Assembly (NCBI RefSeq): GCF_021869535.1 | Contig: NW_026262659.1 | Coordinates: 10,966,321-11,030,320 of the forward strand | Length of the DNA: 64,000 nt | Source: Mytilus californianus | Lineage: Eukaryota > Mollusca > Bivalvia > Mytilida > Mytilidae | Reading direction: 5' to 3' | Part shown: piece after piece, positions 45,392 through 57,950 of the stretch | How the letters are laid out: every line of letters starts with the position of its first letter | How positions within the stretch are numbered: the stretch's first letter is position 1 | Program-made: the position numbers and the translations under genes | The notes under the pieces: generated by a model | The model's database searches: none | What the model was told of the DNA's origin: nothing | Seen by the model: the letters and a program-made list of their open reading frames with translations, nothing else

Positions 45392-46244
45392 CGTGTTAAA
45401 GGCTGTTGTCATTACAATCATCTAAGCTTTGATAGAAAGACATTTATAGATTCAACAAACGTAGACAATGATAAAATAATATGTATGGTGACATGAATTA
45501 TGTATTCAGAAAATTAGGCAAACCTTTCTGATGGTCTCCTTACTTGTTGATTGGAGAATAAAATTGCATTAATGACTTTCCTTGCAGACAACAAAATCTT
45601 ACTTGTGTCTCTCCTATCAGATATCAGTGGGATTTCCAGTGACACTAGAACAATAGAAAAGTGACTCTTCTTATGAAAGAGATAGAAAAGGTAAACAAAA
45701 AAAAGAAAGACTATTAACACTTAAAACTCGATATGCATAGGGATGAATATCTCTTAAAACACAAAACCATAATATAACTTTTATACAACCACTATAAGTA
45801 AAGTATATTTTACAAAGCTGAATTTGTTGATATATGATTTTTCTAGTTGCCAAATATGCTGTTCATTGAACAATTAATTGCTCAATATAGGGTGTATAAA
45901 AAACTGCCAATCTTGACTGCATATTTTTCGTTTAAAAAAAAAAAATATATCAAACCTTAATACTGTAGCTTTCTGAGGATCCAATTTTTAACGTGTTCCA
46001 AAATGTAGTTTCGCCCCAAGAATTTTTCAAAGTTGGGTCATTTTGTCTATATCAATGTCTGTAAATTCGTATGATCGAGCACACCGATAAGTGTATCGTT
46101 GGGAAAACTTGATATAATGTAATCAGTATACGTGACAAATTACCTAATGTGAAGTGTATTGAAATCATCATAATATAAATGATCAACATATTATGTTTGA
46201 AAAACATGAGTCCTATATTTTTTTTTACTATTAATGTAACCTCG
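45392..46244. other. No gene seen
   Basis: No supported coding sequence or repeat. Confidence 0.4.
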
Positions 46245-46335
46245 AGGTCAACATTGATAGTGAAAAAAAATCCCATAAAAAACGTTGAATGTAAATGATA
46301 TGAACCTTCGAATTCTTATAATATAGGACTATAAA
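46245..46335. repeat. Dispersed repeat shared with 11325-11412
   Basis: Contains aaaaaacgttgaatgtaaat gatatgaacc and tataatataggact in the same order as the copy at 11.3 kb. Confidence 0.5.
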
Positions 46336-46724
46336 ACATGTGATCCAAATTAACCACGTGTGTTAAAGAACAGACTTTGCTCTTTTATGATGTGCAGGTA
46401 TGCGCATCTTCTATATTCAAATCTGTTAAAAAACATGAAAAATTGAAATACTTACATACTACGCAATAGTTTTGTCTTTGTTCAAAAATCATGAGTATTT
46501 TTATTTGGTATTTCTATGATATGAATATACTCATTTCTCTAACTTTGATTTATGTTTATTGTCAGTTCATTTAATATGTTGGAGTGTGTGCAAAATAAAA
46601 ATATCCATCCGAGTCAAATTAAAAATGCATTAACTTTTCTTATCTTTTGTATAATTGAAAACTTTTGCAGGTGTTGATTTAGAAGTCCGCATGTGAAATC
46701 TTTAACGTGCATATTAAAGTATAA

Positions 46725-46800
46725 ACAGTGGCAGTTCCAGAAATTTTCCTAAGGGAACGACCATTTAACTTTAAAAAAACGGGGGTTATGGGTTTTTTCT
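46725..46800. repeat. Possible third CAGTGGC..CCAG-ended repeat fragment
   Basis: Reads aacagtggcagttccagaaa ttttcctaagggaacgacc, similar to the start of the repeats at 5688 and 6755. The far end is not identified. Confidence 0.4.
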
Positions 46801-46991
46801 TTAAAAATATTATGATCCCCAATTTGATGAATTTTGTTGGTAATACTTTTATACAAACACTACATATAGGAAAGTATATGTTAAATCTGAATTTATTAAT
46901 ATATGAAAAATGTTTGACTCGGACAAAAAAAGTTTGTAAATCAGGCGGGTAGCATGCGAGGAGCTTTTTTTAGAATAACTTGGCTAGTTCT

Positions 46992-47064
46992 CTGACGTCT
47001 AACGACTGTTTTCCCAGACAAGCACGGCCCCAGCTTGTCTTGCAAAACAGCCGTTGGACGTCAG
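46992..47064. repeat. 73-bp foldback element
   Basis: CTGACGTCTAACGACTGTTT (46992) is mirrored by AAAACAGCCGTTGGACGTCA G ending 47064, with a second paired block CAGACAAG/CTTGTCTTG around the centre cacggccccag. It is GC-richer than its surroundings. No flanking duplication seen. Confidence 0.85.
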
Positions 47065-48689
47065 GGTAATCTAGGACTATAACTTGACATGTCGTATTAA
47101 TAAACAAATTAAATCTTTATTTTGTCATAACTATGTGAACTAAAATGTCATGCAAACTGAAACCAAAAGCCCATCCTTGATAAAAATGTCAAGTGTGCCA
47201 AATGTGGAATTAAGACGGCAAACAGATCGTATCATAATATGAACAAGCCTGTGGAGTTTTTTTAAGTTGGTAACAAGACAATCATAGCTTATGATTCTTT
47301 TACCGTCTCTGTCCCAGTTGTAACATTTCTTTAGAATGCAAATGTGTCAAACCCCAGGATCCTCCACAAAAAAAGAGTAGGTCGGACACTTGTCAAATAT
47401 GTCCCAATATAGCTTTAAAAAGTCATGAAACTTTAGGCTTAAATTTAAACTGCGGCCTTATTTTAAATGTCGTTGATGCCAAAACATATGATATGTTAAT
47501 GTTCCAAATTGAATATACAGATGGACTTTCGTGGGTCTTTCCTTTCCCTCAGTGACTAGCATTTTCTAAAAATCACCTAGCCAGTTCTTTTGAAAACGTA
47601 CTTCGATGCTGGATTGAAAGAAATTGCCAAATTAAGACACAAAGAAGATGGCCTCTTAACAGTCCAACAGCAATGCACAAACTTTAGGAAAACTCATTTA
47701 TTTCATCTTGACATCTTTCTTCAAAGCTCAGTTGCTCAGTTTCTTTATCAATAGAAATTTAAAACATGAGCATTCAGAATTTACTTGTAAATAAACCACA
47801 AACAAAATATTGAAAGCCGTGGTTTTACTGACAATGGAGGCAACAATATTGATTAAAGAAATCTTCAAGATTTACAAAACATTATCAACAAAAGCCTTCA
47901 GTTTCTCATTGATGTACATTTCTTTGCTCTTGTCTTTTCGGAGTTTAAATTGGGAATTACAAATTGCTGAATGAAAGAGACTAGCTCCACATTTCTATGC
48001 ATATGATCGTCAAATGTACTTGAGAATCATTCCATAAAACATCCCTTTGATATCCTTTCAATGCCAGAAACTGTCTATTACCCAGCTGAGAGCCAGTGGT
48101 TTTTCTGCCACAATTACAAGGAAAAACTGGCTACAACTTGCACTGGATCAGGCACTTGAATCTTACATCGATCTTGATGTTAAGCAGTTAGTTTAAAGGC
48201 CCCTCCGGAACTGTTGGATTCTATGACAGTCTTCCTTCCATACAGAACATCGCTGCAAAATAACCTGAACATTCAATTAGGTGATAATAATATTATTTGG
48301 AAATCCAAAGAGAACCTGAAAATATTAGACCAATGTTTGAACAGAGAAATGCCCAAAAAAACAGCCATTTTGCTAGACAATGAAATTGAAAAACTAGTTA
48401 GTTGCATGTCCCTTTATCTTTTGTTTCACTTAAAAGTAAATGTAGATCAGATCTTTGGTTCTAACCAAAATTTTAAACCGGTATTTGGAATTCCAGTATT
48501 GTGATTGCCAAATTTAGCTGCCCCCTGAAAATCAAATGGTTGTTACCACAGATAAAAATAATCTAAATTTCGTAATATTTTCACCCGACATCCTCCCCTA
48601 ATTTGTTCAAGGTATGGTGGTTTTACCCCTTTTTGGCTTCCGGTACGTCATATTGTATATCTTTAATGAAAATTGCATAAATAGACCAC
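47065..48689. other. No confident gene; possible decayed coding DNA
   Basis: Plus-strand composition at 47150-48500 is less AT-biased than the neighbours. A 96-residue frame at 48214-48504 follows another readable stretch (ITRKNWLQLALDQALESYID, 48110-48170) in a different phase. I do not recognise the protein. It could be the worn 3' part of a mobile-element gene. Confidence 0.35.
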
Positions 48690-48990
48690 TTTCGAGTTTG
48701 TCCTTCACCGGAAAAAAATCGTCAATTATGCGCGCCTTTATGACGTCATTTACCAGATAGAGGAGATCGCCTGTATCCCTGCACTATTAACGTTCAACAA
48801 GCGTCTAAGTGATCGTCACTGTGCAGGATAAACTAGAAATAATGTTTGTTCTGTAGGTACTTAATAACAATTCCCTAATGACAGCCGTGCTGATTGTCAA
48901 TTATGAGAATTCAATTTGCCGAATAATTCGTGCAATATAGCATCATAGTTTTCCAACAACTCGCTCAACATGCGAACGGAAGTGACGATG
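48690..48990. repeat. Dispersed repeat J, copy 2
   Basis: Blocks tcaccggaaaaaaatcgtca, cctttatgacgtcatttacc agatag, tcgcctgtatcc, gctcaacatg and gacgatgcc align with 31555-31960. Confidence 0.7.
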
Positions 48991-49478
48991 CCCTTAAAGG
49001 CACGAATGATGTTCACTAAAATCAAAGTTTTTGATGGAAATGCATCGAACTCGAAAGTTGTCTATTAGATGAATTTCTACTAAATTTCTACGATATTCTT
49101 TATCATTTGACAAAATACCATGCATCTAAATTAAGTTGTTTACTTTTTGAAAAAGCGCGCCTTCTTTTACTTTAATTTACCCCCCCCCCCCCCCCCCCCT
49201 TCCCTCTTTATTTCACGTAGCAACACAAGTAAAAGGCTACCAATCTTTGCTGCATATCAATTTTTTTCCCCGATAAAAATATATATCATGCAACATGATC
49301 AACTTTACAAATTGGGAGTAAATCAAGGTGTTCCAACTATTGGATAGTATTAAAAAAAAATAATGAAAGGACGGCACTGAAAATCGAAAATTCACGCATT
49401 TACCTATCATATGAAGATACGATGAGGTGATAAACTTAACAATTAATAATTTACCTGATTCATTATCATATTCACATT
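48991..49478. other. No gene; poly-C run
   Basis: A C run of about 20 bases at 49180-49199. Otherwise nothing supported. Confidence 0.4.
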
Positions 49479-49687
49479 ATGTTGACACGTCTTAGTTCGT
49501 CTGTGCTAGCTCATTTCAAACAAGCAAAACAATTACAGCATCATCCGTTTTTCTTTACCGATCGCCTCAAGCCAGAAGAGGGCACTGTTTACAGGGGAGG
49601 TAATATTGTGTCACCAGTTCGTGCACTGAGACGTTTAATAATATCTCTTCAACACTGTGACGAATATCCAGACCGACAACAGAAGGT
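49479..49687 (+). CDS. Candidate first coding exon, unknown protein
   Basis: An ATG at 49479 opens ~70 codons beginning MLTRLSSSVLAHFKQAKQLQ. It has non-biased amino-acid usage, unlike the AT-driven frames nearby, and ends at a possible donor (cagaaggtttga, gt at 49688). The N-terminus is basic, Ser/Leu-rich and free of acidic residues for ~27 positions, compatible with a mitochondrial presequence. The rest (RLKPEEGTVYRGGNIVSPVR) matches nothing I can name. No following exon was found in the next kilobases, so it may be isolated, spurious or a pseudogene. Confidence 0.35.
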
Positions 49688-49691
49688 TTGA

Positions 49692-51778
49692 TATTCAAGG
49701 CTGTCATGAAATCCTTTTATTTTAATTAGAGTTTCATGCAATCCTTTTATTTAAGTGTGAGTGTCATGCAATATTTTTATTTTAGTTGAAATATCATGCA
49801 ATGTTTTCGTTTGTTTTTGTTACATTGATTTCAAATTATAATTGTCAAAACGCTCTTGTACGTTTTTTGATAGGGGTTAGTGACTGGTGTGGTGTGTTAT
49901 ATATCCTATTTTCAATATTTTTAAATTTTTTGTCTGCTATGCTATTTATGTATTATTTACAAACTTAATTTTTGAAATACTATTGACTCTGTCACACCCA
50001 TTCTTCTATAAAATGGGATTGACAACATCAATCAAGAAGAAGACAAAGATTAATTTTGAAGTATTTTTTTCCTTTTTAAATTTGTTTGGAGATTAGTAGA
50101 CGTTGGGTAATACTTCTGAGATAGCAACTCAACGACACAAGAACCCTAATACATCAGAAGTTAAATATACGTTTTTCATCAATAGACAGTTATCTACATA
50201 TATGCCATGGTCTAAATTGCCAAAAGTAGAAAAATTATGATTAGATGTGATAGACTATCGAAGATCTGCTGTTACTACAATTACCAAAAATGAAATAAAA
50301 TAAAGATATATGAAAAGCCGCTACTACAAAAGGACAGGCAAATGGATATGTCATGGGGTAACGATACTTTTATTTACAGCTCAGTAAAAGTTTGGTGAAT
50401 TAATTATCATATCTTGTTCACTGATGTAAAAGTCTTTAGTCATTCAAATTAGTGGAGTGACAAATCAAGAAAAGGGTGCTAATTTACGACTTTTATGGAC
50501 CGGCATAACTGTAGGCTAAAAACGTTTTTTTTTTTGCAAAGCCAAAATCATACTTTTTTCACCGGTCGTAGCCTTTCACTACGGTGTATTTTTTCATAAA
50601 ATGGAAAGGAAAAGACGTGTTGATTTTTTATTTCAAAATTGCAACTCGACAAAATAGTTACTTTTGTTACTTTTTTTATAGTCCTCAAACTCTTGATTTG
50701 GCATTGTATGAAGGTTTGAGTGCTAATGCATTTGGTTAAACTATATTCCTTCTATTGAGCCTTTGTGTTTTTAGTTTTCACTCAGTTCTAATAATATGCA
50801 CTCTGTTTTATTTCCGATGAGTGTTTACAACATTTGTAAATTTAAATTACATCGATATCTTCCAAATTTTTTGGTAAAGTTATGAGACCACTCCGGCACA
50901 GTTTTTCTACTAAATTCACATTTTTCGACATATTTTTGATAAACATTATAATTGAGTGAATTTCTAGATTTATGTCTTTTACCGATACGAAGTATGTTTA
51001 CTTGTTATTGACGATTCGCTTCAGCACTGCATCACAATATTGTTCGTATTTGTGCCAATCAAATATGTTTAAATTGATATTTTGGTATCATAGATTTATC
51101 AAACAATGTTTTAAAAAGATTTTGACTGATAAATTTTGGTCAAAAATATATTTTATCGTGTTTTTTCCTCAAGTTAAAAATAGATTGTTTTGCTATTGGA
51201 GCACATAAGTGTTATTCCCGGAATATGTCTACTTTTAGTAGTCAACTTATATTGACAACTTCGCAAGCTGAAAGAAGCCGTGTGTCACCGACTCCATGAA
51301 GTTAGTGTAGTTCGACTGATGATGTTCATATACATGTATATAGGTATCATTATCATAAATCTTGTAACAAATCATACCCTAGTATGGTACATTTGGAAAA
51401 GTTTACACAGCCTGACATTTTAGATGACCTTACAGATAATATCAATACCGATAATCAACCATTGTGTTCCTAGTCTGTTTTGACCAGACCAATTGCGGTG
51501 CACGCCTTTTGACTTGACTGAGAGTATTTTCTGCAACCACAGATCGTAGAAACGCGACACACATCTACAATACACTGAAATAGACGAAGGACTCCAAAAC
51601 ATAATAGAAATATCGGACAAAAAATTACATCTAAAAATCAAATCACTCCTTTTTCACATGAATTTAAAACAGATGCCTTTTACTTCAGGACTTTCATGGT
51701 TTATTTTTTCTTAGCAATCCGGTAAAAAAATTAAATGACGAGTTGAATGTTTAACGAAAAGGATTCTCGTCGCCTAAT
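49692..51778. other. No gene seen
   Basis: 49695-49805 has a small imperfect tandem motif, 'tcatgcaat.cttttattt' about three times. The rest shows no supported feature. Confidence 0.45.
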
Positions 51779-52502
51779 AGAGGTTTCCCGATTTGCTACG
51801 TATCAGGTACGGTTGGTACGTAACTCAACCGTTAGTGTTGTTTTGGAGGTATCATTTAATGCATGAAATCATTTTGTACATCATGATAAAATTTAAAGAA
51901 TTGAAATGCATATCAGCAAAAACCTTGCTTAGCGTTTTATTTGATAAAGATTTCAACGTTTCTAGAACACTTTGTTTATGATTCTTTGTGAAATTAATAA
52001 GTTGTGCGCAAGATCATTAATCAAACAGACCTTGAACGAACTGAGTTGACACGGCCTTGATATTCTAAATATAGATTTGCGTTTCTGTTTGTTATAGGTA
52101 TTGGTTTTTGTTTCGTTTATTTATAGAAAGAAAATGATTTTTTTCTTAATATGTATAAACAGAAATTTGAATAATTAAAATAATATCTATGAACTGTTTC
52201 TATAATACGTGTTATTGGTATGGGTTTTATTCGTTAACGTGTTAAAATTGTGTTAATTTCATATTATAATTAGTTCTTGCATGATTTTGAAATTAGATAT
52301 TATTACTAAATAATCTATTTCGATCGTTACATCAGAAGATTTTTTTGTTGAGATGGTGAGAGACCTGGGATTTCATATTGAGTGAGAAAAGGGCACTCTT
52401 CTCATATTCTTTTATCAACAACTTGAGATTTTTTTCTAGAAATGCGTTCTAAAAAAGTAAACTGAAAATATATTGAAAACTAATTCTGTTGTCGATGAAA
52501 AA

Positions 52503-52965
52503 AAAATCACTAATATAAAAAAGAAAATGAGATATGATTGCCAATGATACAATTCTCCACAAGAGACTATAAATGACACAGAAATTAATAACTATCATGA
52601 CTATAGGTCACCGTACGGTCTTCAACAATGAGCAAAGCCCATACCGCATAGTCAGCAATAATACGCCCCGAAATGACAACTGTAAAACAATTCAAACGAG
52701 AAAACTCACGGCCTAATTTATGAACAATAAAAAAGGAACGAAAAACAAATATATAATACAGGAACAAACGACAACCACTGTATTACAGGCACCTGACTTG
52801 GGACAGGCACATACATACAGAATGTGGCAGGGTTAAACATGTAAGAGGGATCCCAACCCTCCCCTAACCTTGGACTGTGGTGTAACTGTTACAGTACAAT
52901 ATAAGAACGAACTATAAAAAGCAGTTGAAAAAGACTCAACTCATAAGATAGATAGAAATAGAAAT
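52503..52965 (-). repeat. Near full-length family B repeat, minus strand
   Basis: Runs from atgagatatgattgccaatg through cataccgcatagtcagcaat, gaaatgacaactgtaaaaca and cacctgacttgggacaggca to aagcagttgaaaaagactca. Located inside the 51.8-54.5 kb element. Confidence 0.88.
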
Positions 52966-53493
52966 ACATCTAAAAAAAAACAGAGTGGACATGGCCGGGT
53001 ACTTGTACATCCCAACATCAAAAAGACACTAAGCACAGATCTAAGAGTACTCACAGTTACTGCCAGCTAGTTCAAAGCCAATAACAATTAATAAACAAAA
53101 TCATGCATCCTATAGACTAAATTATCAATCATCATAGAATTTATAAGACTAGAATAATTGTCATATAACTATAGTTAATTGTACTTTGAATATTTTATTT
53201 ACCTATCTTTTATCTGACACTTTGTTAAATAGTATTTACTTTTATTGGTAAAATGTCGCATACGTGTGTATTACGATTTTTGTAAAAATCCCGGCAGAAA
53301 AATATATGAAAGGTATAGATAACGAATTGGAACTACTTACATATCTTACAATATTAAATTATTTTAGAGAATGCTAAGAATTGATACTGATTATGTAATT
53401 AATAAAGTTTGTTGATTACCTATACGGCATTTTTTAAATGTTAATCTAAACCTGCTCTTTTTTTTATTTCAAATAAACCGACTTGCTCTTCGG

Positions 53494-54150
53494 TTTTTTT
53501 TTTTTTTTTTATCTTTATTCAATTATTCAACATTTATATACAATAGATATAATACATATTTCACAACATTATCACAAGACAAAGTGTAAAGTATAATGAC
53601 ATATATCATCAACACCATTATCAAAAATTAAATGCTATGACACCTTCAGTCTCTTGCACCAGAATATTCTTTAAAAAGTGTTTCTCAAAAACATTTCTCA
53701 TACATCTTGCATCACACAAATATTCATACAGGTAATTAATATAATGTTTTACAGTGTATTTAAATAGTCTGATAAGATCAACATTACTGTTTAAATTTTT
53801 TAGTAAATTCCTTCTTCTGAAGATACAATATCTCGATATAGATTACATGAAATTGACAAAACTTACATTTACGCCTTTGAAAGATCAGTTTTTTTTTTAT
53901 CTTTATAAATTTTTTTTTATCCAATTCGGGGTTAATTTTTTTTTTTCATTTTCAGCTGAAACAGCTACAACGAACAGATTTTGTCTTTATCTTCATCATT
54001 AATACATTTTCAATGAGGTCAATTTTGTATGTTAAAATAGCTCTTATTCTATCATGTTTTCTAAAAGCCTACCCCAAAAAAGCTAACATATTCAATCTAT
54101 ACTGTTATATTGATATAAGAGACGATCGTTAGATAAAAAATATGAATGTG
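53494..54150 (-). repeat. Possible 3' end of a non-LTR retroelement, minus strand
   Basis: A T run of 18-19 at about 53494-53512 would be a poly-A tail on minus. The ~650 bp beyond it differs in texture from the flanks and contains a second long T-rich block at 53890-53950. No RT motif is readable and no target duplication was found. Confidence 0.3.
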
Positions 54151-54463
54151 CTTTATATTTAGCTACTTTATTCCTGTACAGTTTCAAGAGAAATAAATCT
54201 TAACTTCAAACCGTTCGTGCAACGGTTACTTGCAACGGTTGGTTGATAGCATAATCGAGTACACACAATATCGTGTGTTATGAATAGGGAACATATCCAC
54301 GTGAAATTTGAACCAAGTTGTAGCTAAAAATCATCAAAATACTTTTGGTGAAGATTCATAAAACATACGTTGACATAAAGGGCATATATGCATTATTTTT
54401 AAAGTTCAATAACGGCTCCCAGTTCGTACTACGATTGATACGGTAGCAAATCGGGAAACCTCT

Positions 54464-55247
54464 AATTGGTGACATCCACGAAGACTTGCTTGTTCCTAAA
54501 AATCCTATGTCATGTCTTTTCTTTTGGGAAAATACTGCTGCTTTCTAATTCACGAACTGAAAACAACGTTTAGTTTAGGTTAGAAAAACATTATGAAAAA
54601 TCAATCATCATACGCAAAAAGAAACGGCAGGAAGAATCAAATAAAGGGTTCAGTGGTTCAATCTAAATGGATGAATCCATTCAAGTAGCTAGCCATTTAA
54701 AATCTGGATAAATACTGTCAAATATTGAAACTAATATCTAGACAATAACTATGAATGAAGACCAAAAATTACATGCAGCCACTTCAACAGTTCCTAATTA
54801 AATGCAGTCCTTAGATATTTCAAATGGGCTTAACCAACATCATCTGAAATATCTATTTCATATTCCCCACAGCACACTCCTTGCTTACCAACGAAGGTTT
54901 TGTTGTGGATAATTGATTCTTAAGCTTACAAGGGTTGTTACATGGAACATCAACATGGAATTTCACCAGATTTGTACAACGAAAAAGTATAGTTACTCTA
55001 ACTTGCAAAGTCACAATACAAACGATAAACCAAAAGTTTTAATGTGGGAATGAATTCTTTATAAAAATATAGCTACTGAATTTAAGTCCATATTTAACCT
55101 TATTTTATACAATCTTGAAAACAACAAATTAAAAATGATAGAATGTTTAAATTGAAAATTATACATCTTATACTAGCCTGTTATGAATTATTTCATTAGT
55201 GAAAAAAGGTAAAAAGTAGTTGGCCTTTTTAATTTTTTTTTAATCGA
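54464..55247. other. No gene seen
   Basis: No supported feature. Confidence 0.4.
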
Positions 55248-55291
55248 GCGTCACTGATGAGTCTTTTGTAGACGAAACGCGCGTCTGGCGC
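55248..55291 (+). ncRNA. Hammerhead self-cleaving ribozyme, copy 2
   Basis: Same architecture as copy 1. Stem I is 55248-55253 (GCGTCA) with 55286-55291 (TGGCGC), now with a G-C closing pair where copy 1 has G-U. CTGATGA is at 55254-55260. Stem II is GTCT/AGAC with loop tttgt. GAAA is at 55274-55277. Stem III is three pairs with a 2-nt loop. Cleavage follows GTC at 55285. The loop II and outer stem I changes leave every core residue intact, which argues for selection on the fold. The flank 'caatcctggtatctatgat' matches the downstream flank of copy 1. Confidence 0.88.
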
Positions 55292-57950
55292 AAATACAAC
55301 ATTTCAATCCTGGTATCTATGATGAGTTTATTTCCATTGTAAGCAACGTGAATAATATTCTTTTTTTTCCTGATCATATTATGTTCATTAATGGATTCAA
55401 ATTGACCAACTATTAGAAACTCTGAAAATTGATAAATATATACTAAGCATTGAAATTTAAGTAACAGGCCATAAAATTGAAGTTGAAAGTTATTTCGGTA
55501 TGCGCTATTTACAAACATTAATGTTCTTTTCCATTTATTTAGCATATTATATGTCTTTCAAGAAAGAGAGGGTCATTGATATCTTTAAACATCTTCAAAA
55601 ATGAAATCTGGAACATAATTAACATAAAACAAATCAGAAAAAAACAAAACAAGAAAATATACTCAAGACATGGGAATATTTCGAAGCCTTTTAGTGTTAT
55701 TAAGTGATAAGTAATCCATACAGTATATGCATGTACTGTTGTTCATTAGCCGTGATTGTACGTTTATAAACGACTGTATATTTGTTCTTTCAGTTTCGTG
55801 TGTTTTTACTGAAATCCGCAATTTTATTTGGGTTTCATTTACAATCTATAACAGCTACATTAAGTACCATTGTATTAATATAAATTTTGAAACCCATTAA
55901 AATATTTCTTGAGAATTATTCGAAAAGAATTCCAAATTTTCATAAATTTGATGTAACATGAGGGTGGGCATGGATACCATAAACAAGCTCCGTTCGAAGA
56001 TGGTCATGATACTATTTGACTTCAATTTCTGAAACACAATGATAAAGTACTAATACCACACATAACTGTTTTGTTCAGTTTTTATTTCAAAAAGTGGTAA
56101 TTTAGAAAATTTTAGTATTGTCGCCTATGGAAGAATAAGTACTACCTTTTTCCCTTTAAATTTAATGAAATAATATACAACACAGGTAAAGAAACGTAAC
56201 GCTTTCCGGTAAGCATTTGACAATGTACAACTGTATAAATTCATCTTACTTTCTAGTTCTACCGCATTGAATATTTCCCCTAAATATTCAATAACTATTA
56301 TATAGGAATACTTAATTTAAGCTGTAAATTAAGAAAACAGTAAAGGTGTAATAAAATTGATTACGATTTAAAAAATACAAATAAATAGAGCTAGAAAAGA
56401 AGATTTTTTAAAATAACAACTTCTACATCATTTGATCTCTGGTTGAAAATTGTTTCATTGGAAACAATACCACATATTCTTAGTTTTACATTAGTCAAAA
56501 TGTTGCAATCTGCAATTTTACAAAATCGATATCTTGTCTTTACACGTTTCATTTCATAACAGCAATTCATAGAAAAAAATCTTGAATGAAAAAAACCAAA
56601 ACAAGTAACTGATAGAAATGTAAGAATGTCTGCTACTTTGTTTAAAAAAACCAAGGTTTTGTGTATATATATAACTAAACTAAAATAGGAAAAAAAAGTC
56701 CTTGTACTTGTTTTTGAGATATAAGCCATTGAAAGAAAATTTGGTGGAAAAGGATTCATTCTAGATTTTTATATATTGGGACATTTTTTCTTTCAAAATC
56801 GTTGGGAAAAATCAAAGGATTTTATAAAGTGTTCAAAAATAGTTTCTCAAACTATATGTAATGGAATTATAAAAAGAAAAGTATGTTATTTTTAATGGCA
56901 CAACTTAAAACCTGGCATTCAAAATATCTGTCAAAATGCCAAACACAAGATAAGCAAACATCCTTAAATATTTAACCTTACGTTGTAGAAGCTGAAGCAA
57001 TTAGTTTATGAGCATTCGGTATAATAAAATACCGGCTAACAATTTTGCAGACTGTACAAGAATGTTATAAATTCATGGAATTCGCAATAAAAGTCGTGCA
57101 ATTTTCAATGGACAATTTTTACAAGCGGGTGTTAACGAATTAAATGAACGTAAAGCAAAATTTATATGTGCTAGTTATCTTATCAATTCGTAAATTAGAC
57201 CCTACTTATATTTTTTTCTGGATTAACAGTATTTCTAGGTTTTTTTTAATGCGCTTTAGCAATAAGGTGACAAATGCAATACATCCCTGTATATGACTTT
57301 GGAAAACGGTTTTTATGTCAAATATTTTATCCAATTTAATTCTTTTTTTCAGAAGACTTTATAGTTTAAATAGTTACTTCACTACCTGTAAGACATAATA
57401 GTTGCTTTTCACACATACGATTGTTTCATTTGTTAATGAAAATAAAAAAAACCTGAAAAGATTTTCAAAATAAAACAGAATATGTTAATTGAATCATGTT
57501 CTGTAACTCTTAACCGTAATTTGCTTCCACTCTATTTCGTGTGGACATCGGTTAATCATGTCAATGTTTATCGGGATACGTAAGTGTTCTGTTTTTTCTT
57601 TCTTTTAAGTCTCTTCAAGCTAGTTGGCTTATTAGACGGACGCTAATATTCCGCAATCATTCTTATAATTTAAATCTGAACACATATGAAATTATACTAA
57701 AAATAAAATGTTTCGTTTGATTACATGTCTGTTTCGATAACCATGGAATATTAGCAATGTTCATTCCTACTTAAAATATTCCTATGCTGTTTGTTGTAAA
57801 TATATTGTATCTCACAGCGTGCAAATCTTATGAGGTTATATTTAACATATATTGTTAAAATTTTACGTCAATTCAGTGTTCATCAAACTCACTTGGAAAA
57901 CGTTAAAACAATTTAAATTTTATGTGCACTAGCTTGCCATTAGATGACAA
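55292..57950. other. No confident gene; worn family B end
   Basis: About 56430-56490 carries a diverged family B end (ctggttgaaaattgtttcat tgg). The longest frame (56391-56759, minus) overlaps that fragment and is Phe/Ser-rich without a recognised domain, so I do not call it. The rest is AT-rich. Confidence 0.4.

Larger units (their letters stand above)
51779..54463. mobile_element. 2.7-kb element with ~26-bp inverted ends
   Basis: The left end AGAGGTTTCCCGATTTGCTA (51779) is mirrored by TAGCAAATCGGGAAACCTCT ending 54463, and the inverse match continues with one indel to GTATC/GATAC. The motif 'caacggtt' recurs near the right end (54230-54245) and 'aaccgtt' near the left. No clear target duplication: left flank taat, right flank aatt. 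The interior holds a family B copy and a poly-T tract; no transposase frame is readable. Confidence 0.65.

Noticed and set aside
56391-56759. 122-residue minus-strand frame
   Set aside because: Overlaps a family B end and has Phe/Ser-biased composition.
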